Positions 35,395 through 44,308 are shown, counted from the stretch's first letter. The stretch is 64,000 nt of DNA from CAMCHP01 sp036835325 (GCA_036835325.1 DAITMF010000012.1:1-64000); one strand, 5' to 3'. Notes: generated by a model not told the origin, from the sequence alone. Program-made: numbers and translations.

Positions 35395-36504
35395 TTAAGA
35401 GTGTAAAAGCTCAGCGTTTTGATGGATGAGGGTTAAGAAATCATCGAAAAGGTAACGACTATCGTGCGGACCCGCTGAGGCTTCGGGGTGGTATTGCACA
35501 CTGAATGCGGGTTTCGACTTCACTCGAATACCTGCAACAGTATCATCATTCAGATGGATGTGGGTAAGTTCGATGTCAGGGTTGGCATTAATGCTTGACC
35601 TTGACACTACAAAACCGTGATTTTGCGAAGTGATTTCGCATTTCCCGGTGAGGAGATTTTTAATGGGATGATTGACACCGCGGTGGCCGTTGAACATTTT
35701 TTCGGTGGCCAAACCTTGGCTCAAGGCCAGAAGCTGGTGCCCAAGGCAGATACCGAAGACTGGGATTCCGGATGCGACAAGTTTTGCTACTTCTTCGGCT
35801 TCCCTTTTCATGGCTGCAGGATCTCCTGGGCCATTTGAGAGCATTATTCCGCTAGGGTTTGAGGCAATAATGGTGTCGGCTTTTGTGCTTGCCGGATGGA
35901 CGTCAACGCGGCAACCACGTTCGGTAAGGCAACGAACAATGTTGGTTTTGACCCCGTAATCCATCAAAGCGACATGTACGGCACCACTAGGGTTGACCGT
36001 GTACGATTCTTGGGTGGTAACTTTGGATGAGAGCTCGAGGCCATCCATTGACGGGACCAATTTGACTTTCTTTTTGAGTTCTTCAGGATCAAGAATCTCG
36101 CTTGAAATCACGGCGTTCATGGCACCTTTTTGACGAATGTGCCTCACGAGCGAACGCGTATCAATGTCGGATATACCCACGACGCCATCGCGTTCAAGGT
36201 AAGATTGTAGACTGCCGCTGGCAGATGTTCGGCTGAAGACATCGCTAAATTTCTTTACCACGAGGCCGGCAATTTTGATGCCATTGGATTCGACTTCGTC
36301 GGGATGGACCCCGTAATTACCGATGTGCGAAGTGGCCATTGTCAGTATTTGACCGTAGTAGCTCGGATCGGTGAAGATTTCTTGGTACCCATACATTCCG
36401 GTATTGAAGGCAATTTCACCTTCGGTGGTTCCTTTGGCTCCGATGGCGTAGCCTTGGAACACAGTACCATCTTCAAGTACGAGATATGCGGGTGACTGAC
36501 TCAT
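35395..36504 (-). CDS. carA: carbamoyl-phosphate synthase small subunit (glutaminase)
   Basis: The 369-residue subunit hydrolyses glutamine and passes ammonia to CarB for carbamoyl phosphate, used for arginine and pyrimidines. The class I amidotransferase triad is Cys253 in GICLGHQ, His339 and Glu341 in QYHPEA. The N-terminal domain starts AYLVLEDGTVF. The start at 36504 lies 19 bases behind a perfect -7 element; the much longer frame upstream runs through the rplQ terminator and is not real. carB is not in the window. It heads a unit with eno directly after the ribosomal superoperon. Confidence 0.97.
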   Translation of the reverse strand: MSQSPAYLVLEDGTVFQGYAIGAKGTTEGEIAFNTGMYGYQEIFTDPSYYGQILTMATSHIGNYGVHPDEVESNGIKIAGLVVKKFSDVFSRTSASGSLQSYLERDGVVGISDIDTRSLVRHIRQKGAMNAVISSEILDPEELKKKVKLVPSMDGLELSSKVTTQESYTVNPSGAVHVALMDYGVKTNIVRCLTERGCRVDVHPASTKADTIIASNPSGIMLSNGPGDPAAMKREAEEVAKLVASGIPVFGICLGHQLLALSQGLATEKMFNGHRGVNHPIKNLLTGKCEITSQNHGFVVSRSSINANPDIELTHIHLNDDTVAGIRVKSKPAFSVQYHPEASAGPHDSRYLFDDFLTLIHQNAELLHS

Positions 36505-36522
36505 GGTTGGGCATTTCGCATG

Positions 36523-36530
36523 CAAAGATA
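36523..36530 (-). promoter_or_regulatory. -7 element of the carA-eno promoter
   Basis: The minus strand reads TATCTTTG, a full match to TAnnTTTG, 19 bases before the carA start. The expected -33 box 19 bases further up is not clear (TTAACC lies 24 bases up). With the terminator at 36591-36622 just upstream, this is the natural start of the unit. Confidence 0.6.
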
Positions 36531-36590
36531 CACGAAACGACGGAGGAAGGTTAAGCCATTTGGCGTGTGTTTTATCCACACGATAGCGAC

Positions 36591-36622
36591 AAAAAAAGAG
36601 GGAAGCCAGTGGCCTCCCTCTC
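36591..36622 (-). terminator. terminator of the ribosomal superoperon
   Basis: The stem GAGGGAAGCC/GGCCTCCCTC (36598-36607, 36611-36620) has one mismatch and a 3-base loop and is followed on the minus strand by seven T. It lies 25 bases after the rplQ stop. Confidence 0.9.
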
Positions 36623-36646
36623 GACAAACAGGAACAACTACCTGAC

Positions 36647-37204
36647 TTAGTCTTTCTTTTCTTCGTCAGTACCTTCAGCAGCTTCGCCGGCATTGTCGGC
36701 TTGTTCAGCCGTTGGAGCTTCTGCGGCCGGGGCAACAGTTGCTTCTTCAGCTGCCTCAGCGGCAGGAGCTGCTTCATCTTTCTTCTTCGCACCGCCACGA
36801 CGAGCACGACGTGCGCGGGTCTTCTTCTCTTCACGACCGTAGATTTCGTTGAAATCAACGAGTTCGATCAAACACATTTCAGCGCTATCACCGAGGCGGA
36901 ACCCGGTGCGGATGATGCGTGTGTACCCTCCTTCACGGTTGCTCACCTTTGGTGCAACTTCGCGGAACAATTCGGTAACAGCGTGTTTGTTTTTCAAGTA
37001 GCTAAAGCATACACGACGAGAGTGCGTCGAGTCTTCTTTAGATCGGTTAATTAGTGGCTCAACGTATTTACGGAGCTCCTTAGCCTTGGCCACAGTTGTG
37101 GTAATGCGCTTGTGCTCGATGAGCGAACAAGCCATGTTCGAGAGCAGGGCCTTGCGGTGACCTGTCTTACGTCCAAGGTGGTTGAATTTTTTACCGTGCC
37201 TCAT
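36647..37204 (-). CDS. rplQ: 50S ribosomal protein L17 with acidic C-terminal extension
   Basis: The first 120 residues are standard L17 (MRHGKKFNHLGRKTGHRKALL, then RKYVEPLINR and GGYTRIIRTGFRLGD). About 60 further residues, rich in Ala, Glu and Lys, follow the basic stretch RRARRGGAKKK, making 185 residues instead of about 120. Low-complexity tails on L17 are known in Bacteroidota. It is the last gene of the superoperon, 33 bases after rpoA and just before the terminator. Confidence 0.97.
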   Translation of the reverse strand: MRHGKKFNHLGRKTGHRKALLSNMACSLIEHKRITTTVAKAKELRKYVEPLINRSKEDSTHSRRVCFSYLKNKHAVTELFREVAPKVSNREGGYTRIIRTGFRLGDSAEMCLIELVDFNEIYGREEKKTRARRARRGGAKKKDEAAPAAEAAEEATVAPAAEAPTAEQADNAGEAAEGTDEEKKD

Positions 37205-37237
37205 GGGTTTAGGTGTTCAACAGACGCGTCTGTTCGG

Positions 37238-38230
37238 TTATTCTTTATCCAATTTGTACTTAGCCACGTTCATACCGAACGACAGGCCCTTTGTGTCAAC
37301 AAGGTCTTCGAGCTCAGTGAGCGACTTCTTACCGAAGTTACGGAACTTAAGCAAGTCGTTCTTGTTGTATGAGACAAGATCGCCGAGGGTTTCGATATCT
37401 GCTGCTTTCAGGCAGTTCAATGCGCGCACAGAGAGGTCCATATCGACCAATTTGGTTTTGAGCAATTGACGCATGTGCAGCGAGGTCTCGTCGAACTCTT
37501 CTGTTTCAGTTTTCTCCTCGTTCTCCAACGTGATGCGTTCATCGCTGAACAGCATAAAGTGGTGGATGAGGATTTTTGCAGCTTCTTGCAGCGCATCTTT
37601 TGGTGAGATGCTGCCATCGCACTCCAAGTCGATTACGAGTTTTTCGTAGTCGGTTTTTTGCTCTACACGGAAGTTCTCGATGGTGTAACGTACGTTACGG
37701 ATCGGTGTGTAGATGGAGTCAATTGCGATAGTGCCTACAGGTGCGCTCGCATCTTTATTCTCTTCAGCGGGGACGTATCCACGGCCTTTACCGATGCGAA
37801 TTTCGATGTTAACCTTCACTTTGCCATCCATGTTGCAAATCACCAAATCGGGATTTAGCACTTGGAAAGCTGAAGTAAACTTGCCGATGTCGCCTGCAGT
37901 GAACTGCGATTGACCTGAGAGGCTCACCAAAACGCGTTCTTCGTCAGTACCGTCGATTTGTTGTTTGAAGCGCACTTGCTTCATGTTGAGAATCATCTCA
38001 GTTACGTCTTCAACAATACCTTTTACGGTCGAGAATTCGTGATCAACCCCTTCCATTTTGAAGTGGGTGATGGCGAAGCCTTCGAGCGAAGAAAGGAGTA
38101 CCCTGCGGAGGGCGTTTCCGATGGTTATACCGAACCCTGGTTCGAGCGGACGAAATTCAAATTGTCCTTTGAAATCATCGGCCTCGAGGAGGATGACCTT
38201 ATCGGGTTTCTGGAAATCAAGAATTGCCAT
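37238..38230 (-). CDS. rpoA: DNA-directed RNA polymerase alpha subunit
   Basis: The 330-residue subunit starts polymerase assembly as a dimer and contacts promoter DNA and regulators through its C-terminal domain. The N-terminal domain carries PLEPGFGITIGNALRRVLLSS and the C-terminal helix-hairpin-helix domain VRALNCLKAADIETLGDLV and LRNFG-like LKFRNFGKKSLTEL. Length is normal. It sits between rpsD and rplQ, the usual alpha-operon order, with 17 and 33 base gaps. Confidence 0.98.
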   Translation of the reverse strand: MAILDFQKPDKVILLEADDFKGQFEFRPLEPGFGITIGNALRRVLLSSLEGFAITHFKMEGVDHEFSTVKGIVEDVTEMILNMKQVRFKQQIDGTDEERVLVSLSGQSQFTAGDIGKFTSAFQVLNPDLVICNMDGKVKVNIEIRIGKGRGYVPAEENKDASAPVGTIAIDSIYTPIRNVRYTIENFRVEQKTDYEKLVIDLECDGSISPKDALQEAAKILIHHFMLFSDERITLENEEKTETEEFDETSLHMRQLLKTKLVDMDLSVRALNCLKAADIETLGDLVSYNKNDLLKFRNFGKKSLTELEDLVDTKGLSFGMNVAKYKLDKE

Positions 38231-38247
38231 TACAAGGGTGTTAAAGA

Positions 38248-38853
38248 TTATTTCGAGTACAATTCGACGATCAGCTGTTCCTTGATGTTCTCAGGGATTT
38301 GATCGCGCATTGGAGCACTGATGAAAGTACCGCGCATGTCGGTGTTGTTCCAGTCGAGCCAATCGTACTGCTTGCGGTTGGCAGAAAGTGATGAAGAGAT
38401 TACTTCAAGCGACTTCGACTTCTCGCGCACTGCGATAACATCACCTGGGCGCAATTGGTAGCTAGGGATGTTAACCACTGCACCATTGACAGTGATGTGA
38501 CGGTGGCCTACAAGTTGACGTGCACCGCTGCGTGTTGGGGAAATCCCGAGACGGTAAACGGTGTTATCGAGGCGTGATTCGCAGAGCTGGAGCAGGTTTT
38601 CACCGGTAATACCAGTCTTTGACGAAGCCTTTTTGAAGAGGTTCGAGAATTGGCGTTCAAGAATACCGTAAGTGTGCTTAGCCTTCTGCTTTTCAGCGAG
38701 CTGCACCGAGTATTCAGACGCTTTCGAACGACGTTTATTTGGGCCGTGCTGACCGGGAGGGTAAGCGCGGCGTTCGAGTGCTTTATCTGGGCCAAAAATT
38801 GGCTCACGGAATCGACGGGCGATTTTGGATTTGGGTCCTCTATAACGTGCCAT
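38248..38853 (-). CDS. rpsD: 30S ribosomal protein S4
   Basis: The 201-residue protein begins ARYRGPKSKIARR and lacks the N-terminal zinc cysteines of the C+ form. The S4 RNA-binding domain is at RLDNTVYRLGISPTRSGARQLVGHRHITVNG. S4 starts assembly of the 30S body and in many bacteria represses its own operon. It lies 18 bases after rpsK. Confidence 0.98.
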   Translation of the reverse strand: MARYRGPKSKIARRFREPIFGPDKALERRAYPPGQHGPNKRRSKASEYSVQLAEKQKAKHTYGILERQFSNLFKKASSKTGITGENLLQLCESRLDNTVYRLGISPTRSGARQLVGHRHITVNGAVVNIPSYQLRPGDVIAVREKSKSLEVISSSLSANRKQYDWLDWNNTDMRGTFISAPMRDQIPENIKEQLIVELYSK

Positions 38854-38871
38854 GATCTTCTGTTTAAATAA

Positions 38872-39255
38872 TTAGACGCGACGACGTTTCGGCGGACGAC
38901 ACCCGTTGTGGGGCAGCGGCGTCACGTCAATGATTTCGATTACTTCAATCCCCATGTTGTGGAGGGTACGGATGGCCGATTCACGGCCGGCACCAGGGCC
39001 TTTCACGAGTACGCGAACTTTTCGCAACCCATATTCAAAGGCCTCTTTACCACAATCCTCTGCAGCAACCTGCGCAGCATAAGGAGTGTTTTTCTTAGAT
39101 CCGCGGAAACCCATCTTTCCTGCAGAAGACCATGAAATCACCTGTCCCTGGTTGTTTGTAAGGGAGATGATAATGTTGTTGAAAGTAGACTGGATATGCG
39201 CCTCACCTGAGGCCTCCACGTTTACCTTCTTTCTCTTTTTGACATTCTTTGCCAT
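38872..39255 (-). CDS. rpsK: 30S ribosomal protein S11
   Basis: The 127-residue protein has the typical AHIQSTFNNIIISLT stretch, SAGKMGFRGSKKNTPYAAQ, and the conserved tail DVTPLPHNGCRPPKRRRV. S11 forms part of the 30S platform that lines the mRNA exit path. The gap to rpsM upstream (63 bases) is the widest inside the superoperon; I see no promoter or hairpin of note in it. Confidence 0.98.
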   Translation of the reverse strand: MAKNVKKRKKVNVEASGEAHIQSTFNNIIISLTNNQGQVISWSSAGKMGFRGSKKNTPYAAQVAAEDCGKEAFEYGLRKVRVLVKGPGAGRESAIRTLHNMGIEVIEIIDVTPLPHNGCRPPKRRRV

Positions 39256-39318
39256 AATGCTTGGTATTCAGGTAATCAGTCCTACTAAGGGACTCCATAT
39301 TGCCGAACGGCTCAATGA

Positions 39319-39696
39319 TTATTTAGTAGCCTTTTTCTTGTTCGCAACTGTCTTACGCTTGCCCTTGCGGGTGCGTGAGTTGTTCTTGGTGCGTTGACCG
39401 CGAAGGGGCAAACCTACACGGTGACGAATTCCGCGGTAGCAGCCAATGTCCATCAAACGTTTGATGTTCATTTGTGTTTCCGAGCGGAGTTCACCCTCAA
39501 CCTTGAAGTTTGAGCCGATTGCACCGCGAATACCTGCGAGGTCTTCGTCGTTCCAATCAGCGATTTTCTTATCGGGGTTAACGTTCGCCATTTCGAGGAT
39601 TTGACGTGCACGTGTACGACCGATACCGTAGATGTAAGTCAAACCGATCGCTCCGCGCTTGTTTCTCGGAAGGTCGACTCCAGCAATCCTTGCCAT
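39319..39696 (-). CDS. rpsM: 30S ribosomal protein S13
   Basis: The 125-residue protein begins ARIAGVDLPRNKRGAIGLTYIYGIG, followed by the helix-two-turn-helix motif and the basic end GQRTKNNSRTRKG. S13 lies in the 30S head and forms bridges to the 50S subunit. The C-terminal tail is Lys-rich. It follows rpmJ by 31 bases. Confidence 0.98.
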   Translation of the reverse strand: MARIAGVDLPRNKRGAIGLTYIYGIGRTRARQILEMANVNPDKKIADWNDEDLAGIRGAIGSNFKVEGELRSETQMNIKRLMDIGCYRGIRHRVGLPLRGQRTKNNSRTRKGKRKTVANKKKATK

Positions 39697-39727
39697 AACT
39701 ATTGTGTGTTTGATGACACGTCAGGGA

Positions 39728-39844
39728 TTATCCCTGACGTTGCTTCAGTTTAGGGTTCTTCTTGTTAATTACGTAGAGGCGTCCCTTTCTGCGAACGATC
39801 TTGCACTCTGCTGACCGTTTTTTGAGTGATGCACGTACCTTCAT
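39728..39844 (-). CDS. rpmJ: 50S ribosomal protein L36, cysteine-poor form
   Basis: A 38-codon frame on the minus strand encodes MKVRASLKKRSAECKIVRRK, then GRLYVINKKNPKLKQRQG. Length, Lys/Arg content and place between infA and rpsM identify L36. Only one cysteine (Cys14) is left of the usual zinc set, so this is the zinc-free (C-) type. It starts two bases after the infA stop. The stop lies in a short inverted repeat (CAGGGA/TCCCTG) of doubtful meaning. Confidence 0.95.
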   Translation of the reverse strand: MKVRASLKKRSAECKIVRRKGRLYVINKKNPKLKQRQG

Positions 39845-39846
39845 GG

Positions 39847-40068
39847 CTACTTCTTGTATCTGAAACTAATTCGACCTTTTGTTAAATCGTATGGCGACAT
39901 TTCCACCTTCACCCTGTCACCGGGCAAGATTCGGATGTAGTGCATCCTCATCTTTCCGGAGATATGAGCCGTAATTACGTGACCGTTTTCCAGCTCCACT
40001 CTGAACATAGCGTTCGAGAGTGCCTCAATGATGGTTCCGTCTTGTTCTATCGACGTTTGTTTCGCCAT
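39847..40068 (-). CDS. infA: translation initiation factor IF-1
   Basis: The 73-residue OB-fold protein (IEQDGTIIEALSNAMFRVELENGH, then ISGKMRMHYIRILPGDRVKVE and SPYDLTKGRISFRYK) matches the family from end to end. IF-1 blocks the ribosomal A site during initiation. It lies one base after map and two before rpmJ, so translation of the three is coupled. Confidence 0.98.
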   Translation of the reverse strand: MAKQTSIEQDGTIIEALSNAMFRVELENGHVITAHISGKMRMHYIRILPGDRVKVEMSPYDLTKGRISFRYKK

Positions 40069-40069
40069 A

Positions 40070-40867
40070 TTATGTTGTCTTGCGTATTCCTAACGCTTCT
40101 TCTATCCATTCAAACGTTGACAATACCTCTGCTTTTCCTTCTCTCACAACTACGTCGTGTTCAAAGTGTGCGCTTGGCTTTCCGTCGCCGGTAACGATTG
40201 TCCATCCGTCACTTTTCTGACGAACCGATTTCGTTCCCATGTTGATCATTGGCTCTATAGCCAAAACCAAACCGGGTTGCAAACGTACACCATTTCCGCG
40301 ACGTCCGTAGTTAGGAACTTCTGGAGCTTCATGAAGCTCCCGTCCCAAACCGTGTCCTACGAGTTCTCGAACAACCCCATAACCGTTTGTTTCCGCATGG
40401 TTTTGAATTGCGAAGCCGAGATCTCCCATGCGGTTGCCCGCAATTGCGGCCTCGATTCCAAGCTCGAGACATTCTTTGGTGACGCGCAGTAGTTTCTCAA
40501 TTTCTTCAGAGACTACGCCCACCGGAAAGGTGTACGCTGAATCTCCATAAAAACCGCTCTTCAACACGCCACAATCAACCGAAACAATGTCACCTTCTTG
40601 CAATGGTGTATTGTTAGGGATACCATGAACAACTTGATCGTTTACGCTCGTACAGAGTGAATTTGGAAATCCACCATATCCAAGGAAACCGGGAGTTGCG
40701 CCATGATCGCGGATGCAAGCTTCAGCAATCCGATCGAGGTCTAAGGTTGTTACACCCGGACGAATTGCTTTGGCCACTTCTGCCAAGGTTTTGCCAACAA
40801 GTAAAGAACTTTCCCGGAGGAGCTCTATCTCCTCTTCGGTTTTATAATAAATCTTACGTCCACCCAT
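40070..40867 (-). CDS. map: methionine aminopeptidase, type I
   Basis: The 265-residue metalloprotease removes the first methionine from new proteins. Metal ligands are visible in VSVDCGVLKSGFYGDSAYTF (two Asp), GHGLGRELHEAPEVPNYG (His), AIEPMI (Glu) and AHFEHDVVV (Glu). Substrate motif VHGIPNN is present. It lies between secY and infA with one-base gaps, the usual place in Bacteroidota, where adk is absent from this position. Confidence 0.97.
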   Translation of the reverse strand: MGGRKIYYKTEEEIELLRESSLLVGKTLAEVAKAIRPGVTTLDLDRIAEACIRDHGATPGFLGYGGFPNSLCTSVNDQVVHGIPNNTPLQEGDIVSVDCGVLKSGFYGDSAYTFPVGVVSEEIEKLLRVTKECLELGIEAAIAGNRMGDLGFAIQNHAETNGYGVVRELVGHGLGRELHEAPEVPNYGRRGNGVRLQPGLVLAIEPMINMGTKSVRQKSDGWTIVTGDGKPSAHFEHDVVVREGKAEVLSTFEWIEEALGIRKTT

Positions 40868-40868
40868 A

Positions 40869-42215
40869 TCAGCCAGCGATTCCGCTCACCGGTGAGTTTT
40901 GACGTCCACGAAGTTTTCCTGACTTCATCAAACCGTCGTAATGACGACTCAAGAGGTGACTGTCAACTTGTTGCAATGTGTCTAGGATAACGCCGACCAT
41001 GATGAGTAGCGAGGTTCCTCCGAAGAAAATTGCAAACGATTGTGCATTGGTCAATCCCAAGCGGAAGACGATTGCAGGTAAAATTGCAATCAGCCCAAGG
41101 AAAATGGAACCAGGAAGGGTAATGCGTGAAAGCACCCCGTCAAGGAACTCAGCAGTTGCGCGGCCAGGTTTTACACCGGGAACAAAACTACCTTGGCGCT
41201 TAAGGTCTTCGGCCATTTGGTTTGGGTTAACTGTAATCGCCGTGTAGAAGTAGGTAAATACCACAATCATCAAAAAGAAGATCATGTTGTACCAAAAGCC
41301 GTTGAAATCACCCAATTCAATCAAAATTTGATTGCTCTGGAAAGTTTCGGTTTGGGTCAGGTACAAGGGCACAAACATGATTGCTTGAGCAAAGATGATT
41401 GGCATTACACCGGCTGAGTTCAATTTCAAAGGAATGTATGACCGTTGTCCTTCGCCTGTAGGCATGTAGGTCCCCCCTTGCATGGTTTTGGCCAGCTGTA
41501 CGGGTACACGACGCACCGCCTGTACAAGTGCCACGCTCGCACCAATCACAATCAACAATGCAGCAATCTCAATTAAGAAGAAGTAAAACTTCGTTTGCGG
41601 TAGAGAGAACTCTTGAATGATCGCTTGAGGGAAGGTGGCGATGATCCCAATCATAATCAGCAACGAAATACCGTTTCCGATTCCTTTATCGGTAATTCGT
41701 TCACCCAGCCACATGATCAGGAGGGTGCTTGCAGTAAGAATAATCACTGACGATACCCACCAAAACGAACCACTATCTGGCACTGCACCTTCCACAGAAA
41801 CAACTGTTGAAGCCAAGTAACCGGGAGCCTGCACCAAGGTAATGGCGATGGTCAGGAAGCGGGTCCATTGATTGATTTTCTTGCGACCGCTTTCACCATC
41901 ACTTTGCATTTTCTGTACCGAAGGCACTGCGATGCTCAGAAGCTGAATAATGATCGAAGCACTGATGTACGGCATAATACCCAGCGCAAAGATTGATGCA
42001 CGGGTGAATGCTCCACCAGTAAAGAGGGCTAGGAGGCCGCCAAGGCCCGATTCACCCAAGTCCATTTGCTGTGACAAGGCATCAGAATTGACGCCTGGTA
42101 GCACAATAAACGAACCGATACGGTAAACAAGAATAAACCCAAAGGTGATGAGGATTTTCTTACGGAGTTCCTCGTGTTGGTAGATATCCTTGATTTTCTG
42201 AAAAAAGTTTTTCAT
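40869..42215 (-). CDS. secY: protein translocase subunit SecY
   Basis: The 448-residue protein has about ten hydrophobic membrane segments and forms the channel for protein export across the inner membrane with SecE and SecG. Signatures include GRIGSFIVLPGVN-like YRIGSFIVLPGVN, FALGIMPYISASIIIQL, the loop ERITDKGIGNGISLLIMIGI and QGSFVPGVKPG. It lies 11 bases after rplO and one base before map. Confidence 0.98.
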   Translation of the reverse strand: MKNFFQKIKDIYQHEELRKKILITFGFILVYRIGSFIVLPGVNSDALSQQMDLGESGLGGLLALFTGGAFTRASIFALGIMPYISASIIIQLLSIAVPSVQKMQSDGESGRKKINQWTRFLTIAITLVQAPGYLASTVVSVEGAVPDSGSFWWVSSVIILTASTLLIMWLGERITDKGIGNGISLLIMIGIIATFPQAIIQEFSLPQTKFYFFLIEIAALLIVIGASVALVQAVRRVPVQLAKTMQGGTYMPTGEGQRSYIPLKLNSAGVMPIIFAQAIMFVPLYLTQTETFQSNQILIELGDFNGFWYNMIFFLMIVVFTYFYTAITVNPNQMAEDLKRQGSFVPGVKPGRATAEFLDGVLSRITLPGSIFLGLIAILPAIVFRLGLTNAQSFAIFFGGTSLLIMVGVILDTLQQVDSHLLSRHYDGLMKSGKLRGRQNSPVSGIAG

Positions 42216-42226
42216 CGCTGTAAAGC

Positions 42227-42673
42227 TTAGAGTGTAGAAACGCTTCCGCCTTGTGCTTCGATTGCTGCTTGAGCAGTAGCAGAAAACTTGTGAGCGCTTA
42301 CGTCTACTTTTTGCTTGAGTTCGCCTCGACCGAGAATTTTAATCAAGTCACGCTTCGAAGCGAGACCGTTTGCGACAAGAACCTCGGGGGTTACAGCGGT
42401 TAATGATTTACGCTCCATCAGCTCTTGAATGGTATCGAGGTTGATACCCTTGTATTCAACGCGATTGCGGTTTTTGAATCCGAATTTCGGAACACGGCGC
42501 TGCAATGGCATCTGACCACCTTCGAAACCGATTTTCGATTTGTAGCCTGAACGCGATTTAGCTCCTTTGTGGCCTCGTGTAGAAGTGCCTCCGTGTCCGG
42601 AGCCTTCACCTCGACCAACTCGCTTGCGCTGCTTAACGGATCCTTCCGCTGGTTTAAGGTTGCTCAAATTCAT
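42227..42673 (-). CDS. rplO: 50S ribosomal protein L15
   Basis: The 148-residue protein begins MNLSNLKPAEGSVKQRKR, has the Gly-rich conserved stretch GRGEGSGHGGTSTRGHKG and GFEGGQMPLQRRVPKFG. It binds 23S rRNA late in 50S assembly. It lies 11 bases after rpmD and before secY. Confidence 0.98.
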   Translation of the reverse strand: MNLSNLKPAEGSVKQRKRVGRGEGSGHGGTSTRGHKGAKSRSGYKSKIGFEGGQMPLQRRVPKFGFKNRNRVEYKGINLDTIQELMERKSLTAVTPEVLVANGLASKRDLIKILGRGELKQKVDVSAHKFSATAQAAIEAQGGSVSTL

Positions 42674-42684
42674 GATTGAAAAAA

Positions 42685-42864
42685 TTACTTCTGTTCAACT
42701 TTAACGAGGTGAGTCACTTTATTGATCATCCCCATGATTTGTGGAGTTGCCTCCTTTTCTACCGGTACATTCAGCTTCTTAATCCCGAGCGCCTTGATAG
42801 TTTCCTTCTGACGTTTCGGACGATTGATGGCGCTGCGCACCTGTGTGATAATGACTTTTGCCAT
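42685..42864 (-). CDS. rpmD: 50S ribosomal protein L30
   Basis: A 59-codon frame between rpsE and rplO encodes AKVIITQVRSAINRPKRQK, then ETIKALGIKKLN and a C-terminal MGMINKVTHLVKVEQK. Length and the pattern I-x-Q-V-(R/K)-S, with the LGI(K/R)K turn, identify L30. Gaps to the neighbours are 10 and 11 bases. Confidence 0.95.
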   Translation of the reverse strand: MAKVIITQVRSAINRPKRQKETIKALGIKKLNVPVEKEATPQIMGMINKVTHLVKVEQK

Positions 42865-42874
42865 GACTGCAAAA

Positions 42875-43390
42875 TTAACCTTTGTATACTTGATTCACAG
42901 AAATTCCGCGAAGTTCGGCAATTTCACGAGCGTCACGCAATTGGCTAAGCGCTGTGAAAGTAGCTTTCACTACGTTGTGCGGGTTTGAAGAACCCAATGA
43001 CTTAGCGAGTACGTCACGAACGCCTACGCTTTCGAGTACTGCACGCATCGCACCACCGGCGATTACTCCAGTACCTGAAGCAGCGGGTTTGATGAGCACT
43101 TTAGCACCACCAAAGCGAGCCAATTGTGCATGTGGGATAGTTCCATTGTGAACAGGAACCTTGATCAGGTTCTTTTTAGCGTCTTCAATGGCCTTGGTGA
43201 TTGCAGTAGTGACTTCCTTAGCCTTGCCAAGTCCGTGACCAACAACACCATTTTCATCTCCAACTACAACGATAGCGCTGAAGCTGAAGGTACGTCCACC
43301 CTTGGTCACTTTCGTAACACGGTTAACCGCTACCAGACGATCTTTGAGTTCAATGTCCGTAGCACGGACTGAGCGAAGTTGCGTTGCCAT
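42875..43390 (-). CDS. rpsE: 30S ribosomal protein S5
   Basis: The 171-residue protein shows the double-stranded-RNA-binding-like N-domain (LKDRLVAVNRVTKVTKGGR, FSAIVVVGDENGVVGHGLGKA) and the C-domain KPAASGTGVIAGGAMRAVLE. S5 helps decoding accuracy at the mRNA entry. It lies 6 bases after rplR. Confidence 0.98.
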   Translation of the reverse strand: MATQLRSVRATDIELKDRLVAVNRVTKVTKGGRTFSFSAIVVVGDENGVVGHGLGKAKEVTTAITKAIEDAKKNLIKVPVHNGTIPHAQLARFGGAKVLIKPAASGTGVIAGGAMRAVLESVGVRDVLAKSLGSSNPHNVVKATFTALSQLRDAREIAELRGISVNQVYKG

Positions 43391-43396
43391 AATTTC

Positions 43397-43744
43397 TTAG
43401 AATTTCAATCCGCCCTCGCGAGCAGCTTCTGCCAATTGTTTAACTCGTCCGTGGTACAGGTAACCGTTACGGTCGAACACCACGGTTTCGATGCCTGCTG
43501 CTTTTGCTGCTTCGGCAATTGCCTTACCTACTGCTGCGGCTTTGTCGATTTTAGGCAGTGCGCCGTCAAGTTTCACGCTAGAAGCAGAAGCAAGGGTGCG
43601 GCCTGTGGTATCGTCAATAACCTGCGCGTAGATTTGTTTGTTGCTGCGGTAGACAGACAAACGCGGACGCTCTGTATTACCACTGATTTTACCGCGAACA
43701 CGGCGCTTGATGCGGAGACGACTATCTCGTTTAGTAATTGCCAT
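43397..43744 (-). CDS. rplR: 50S ribosomal protein L18
   Basis: The 115-residue protein with RRVRGKISGNTERPRLSVYRS, QVIDDTTGRTLASASS and FDRNGYLYHGRVKQLAEAAREGGL matches L18, which binds 5S rRNA with L5. Gaps to rplF and rpsE are 6 bases each. Confidence 0.98.
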   Translation of the reverse strand: MAITKRDSRLRIKRRVRGKISGNTERPRLSVYRSNKQIYAQVIDDTTGRTLASASSVKLDGALPKIDKAAAVGKAIAEAAKAAGIETVVFDRNGYLYHGRVKQLAEAAREGGLKF

Positions 43745-43750
43745 GACCTA

Positions 43751-44308
43751 TTATTTTTTAGCTGCAGCCTTACCTGCTTTACGACGAATTTGTTCTCCTT
43801 TGTAGCGGACACCTTTTCCTTTGTACGGTTCAGGTTTGCGCAAGGAGCGCAATTTTGCTGCTACGTGACCAATCAACTGCTTATCGAAGCTTTGAAGGGT
43901 AATGAGGGGAGCCTCACCTTTTTTGGTTTCAGCTGTAACTGCGATTTCCTTCGGCAACTCGATTACAATTGGGTGGCTATATCCGAGTGATAAGCTCAAA
44001 CGCTGCCCATCTGCAGTAGCGCGGTAACCTACACCTACCAATTCGAGCTGCATGGTGTAACCTTCAGATACTCCGTGAACCATGTTGTTGATGAGCGAGC
44101 GGTAGAGCCCGTGCTTTGCACGAACGTCTTTATCCTCTGAGCTCCGAGATACGACTATCTCTCCTTCTTCAACACGAATGCTGAGAGCTGAATGGATGGC
44201 CTGGGTGAGTTCACCTTTGGGACCCTTCACCGAAACAACATTGTTGTCGTCAATTTTTACCTCTACTCCACTTTTCAGTGCAATGGGTGCTTTACCTACG
44301 CGTGACAT
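43751..44308 (-). CDS. rplF: 50S ribosomal protein L6
   Basis: The 185-residue protein begins SRVGKAPIALKSGVEVKID, with VKGPKGELT and the C-terminal signature PEPYKGKGVRYKGEQIRRKAGK. L6 lies near the factor-binding site of the 50S subunit. It lies 21 bases after rpsH. Confidence 0.98.
   Translation of the reverse strand: MSRVGKAPIALKSGVEVKIDDNNVVSVKGPKGELTQAIHSALSIRVEEGEIVVSRSSEDKDVRAKHGLYRSLINNMVHGVSEGYTMQLELVGVGYRATADGQRLSLSLGYSHPIVIELPKEIAVTAETKKGEAPLITLQSFDKQLIGHVAAKLRSLRKPEPYKGKGVRYKGEQIRRKAGKAAAKK

Noticed and set aside
36505..36858. Extended N-terminus for carA
   Set aside because: The extra frame covers the superoperon terminator and the -7 element, and the family start is at 36504.
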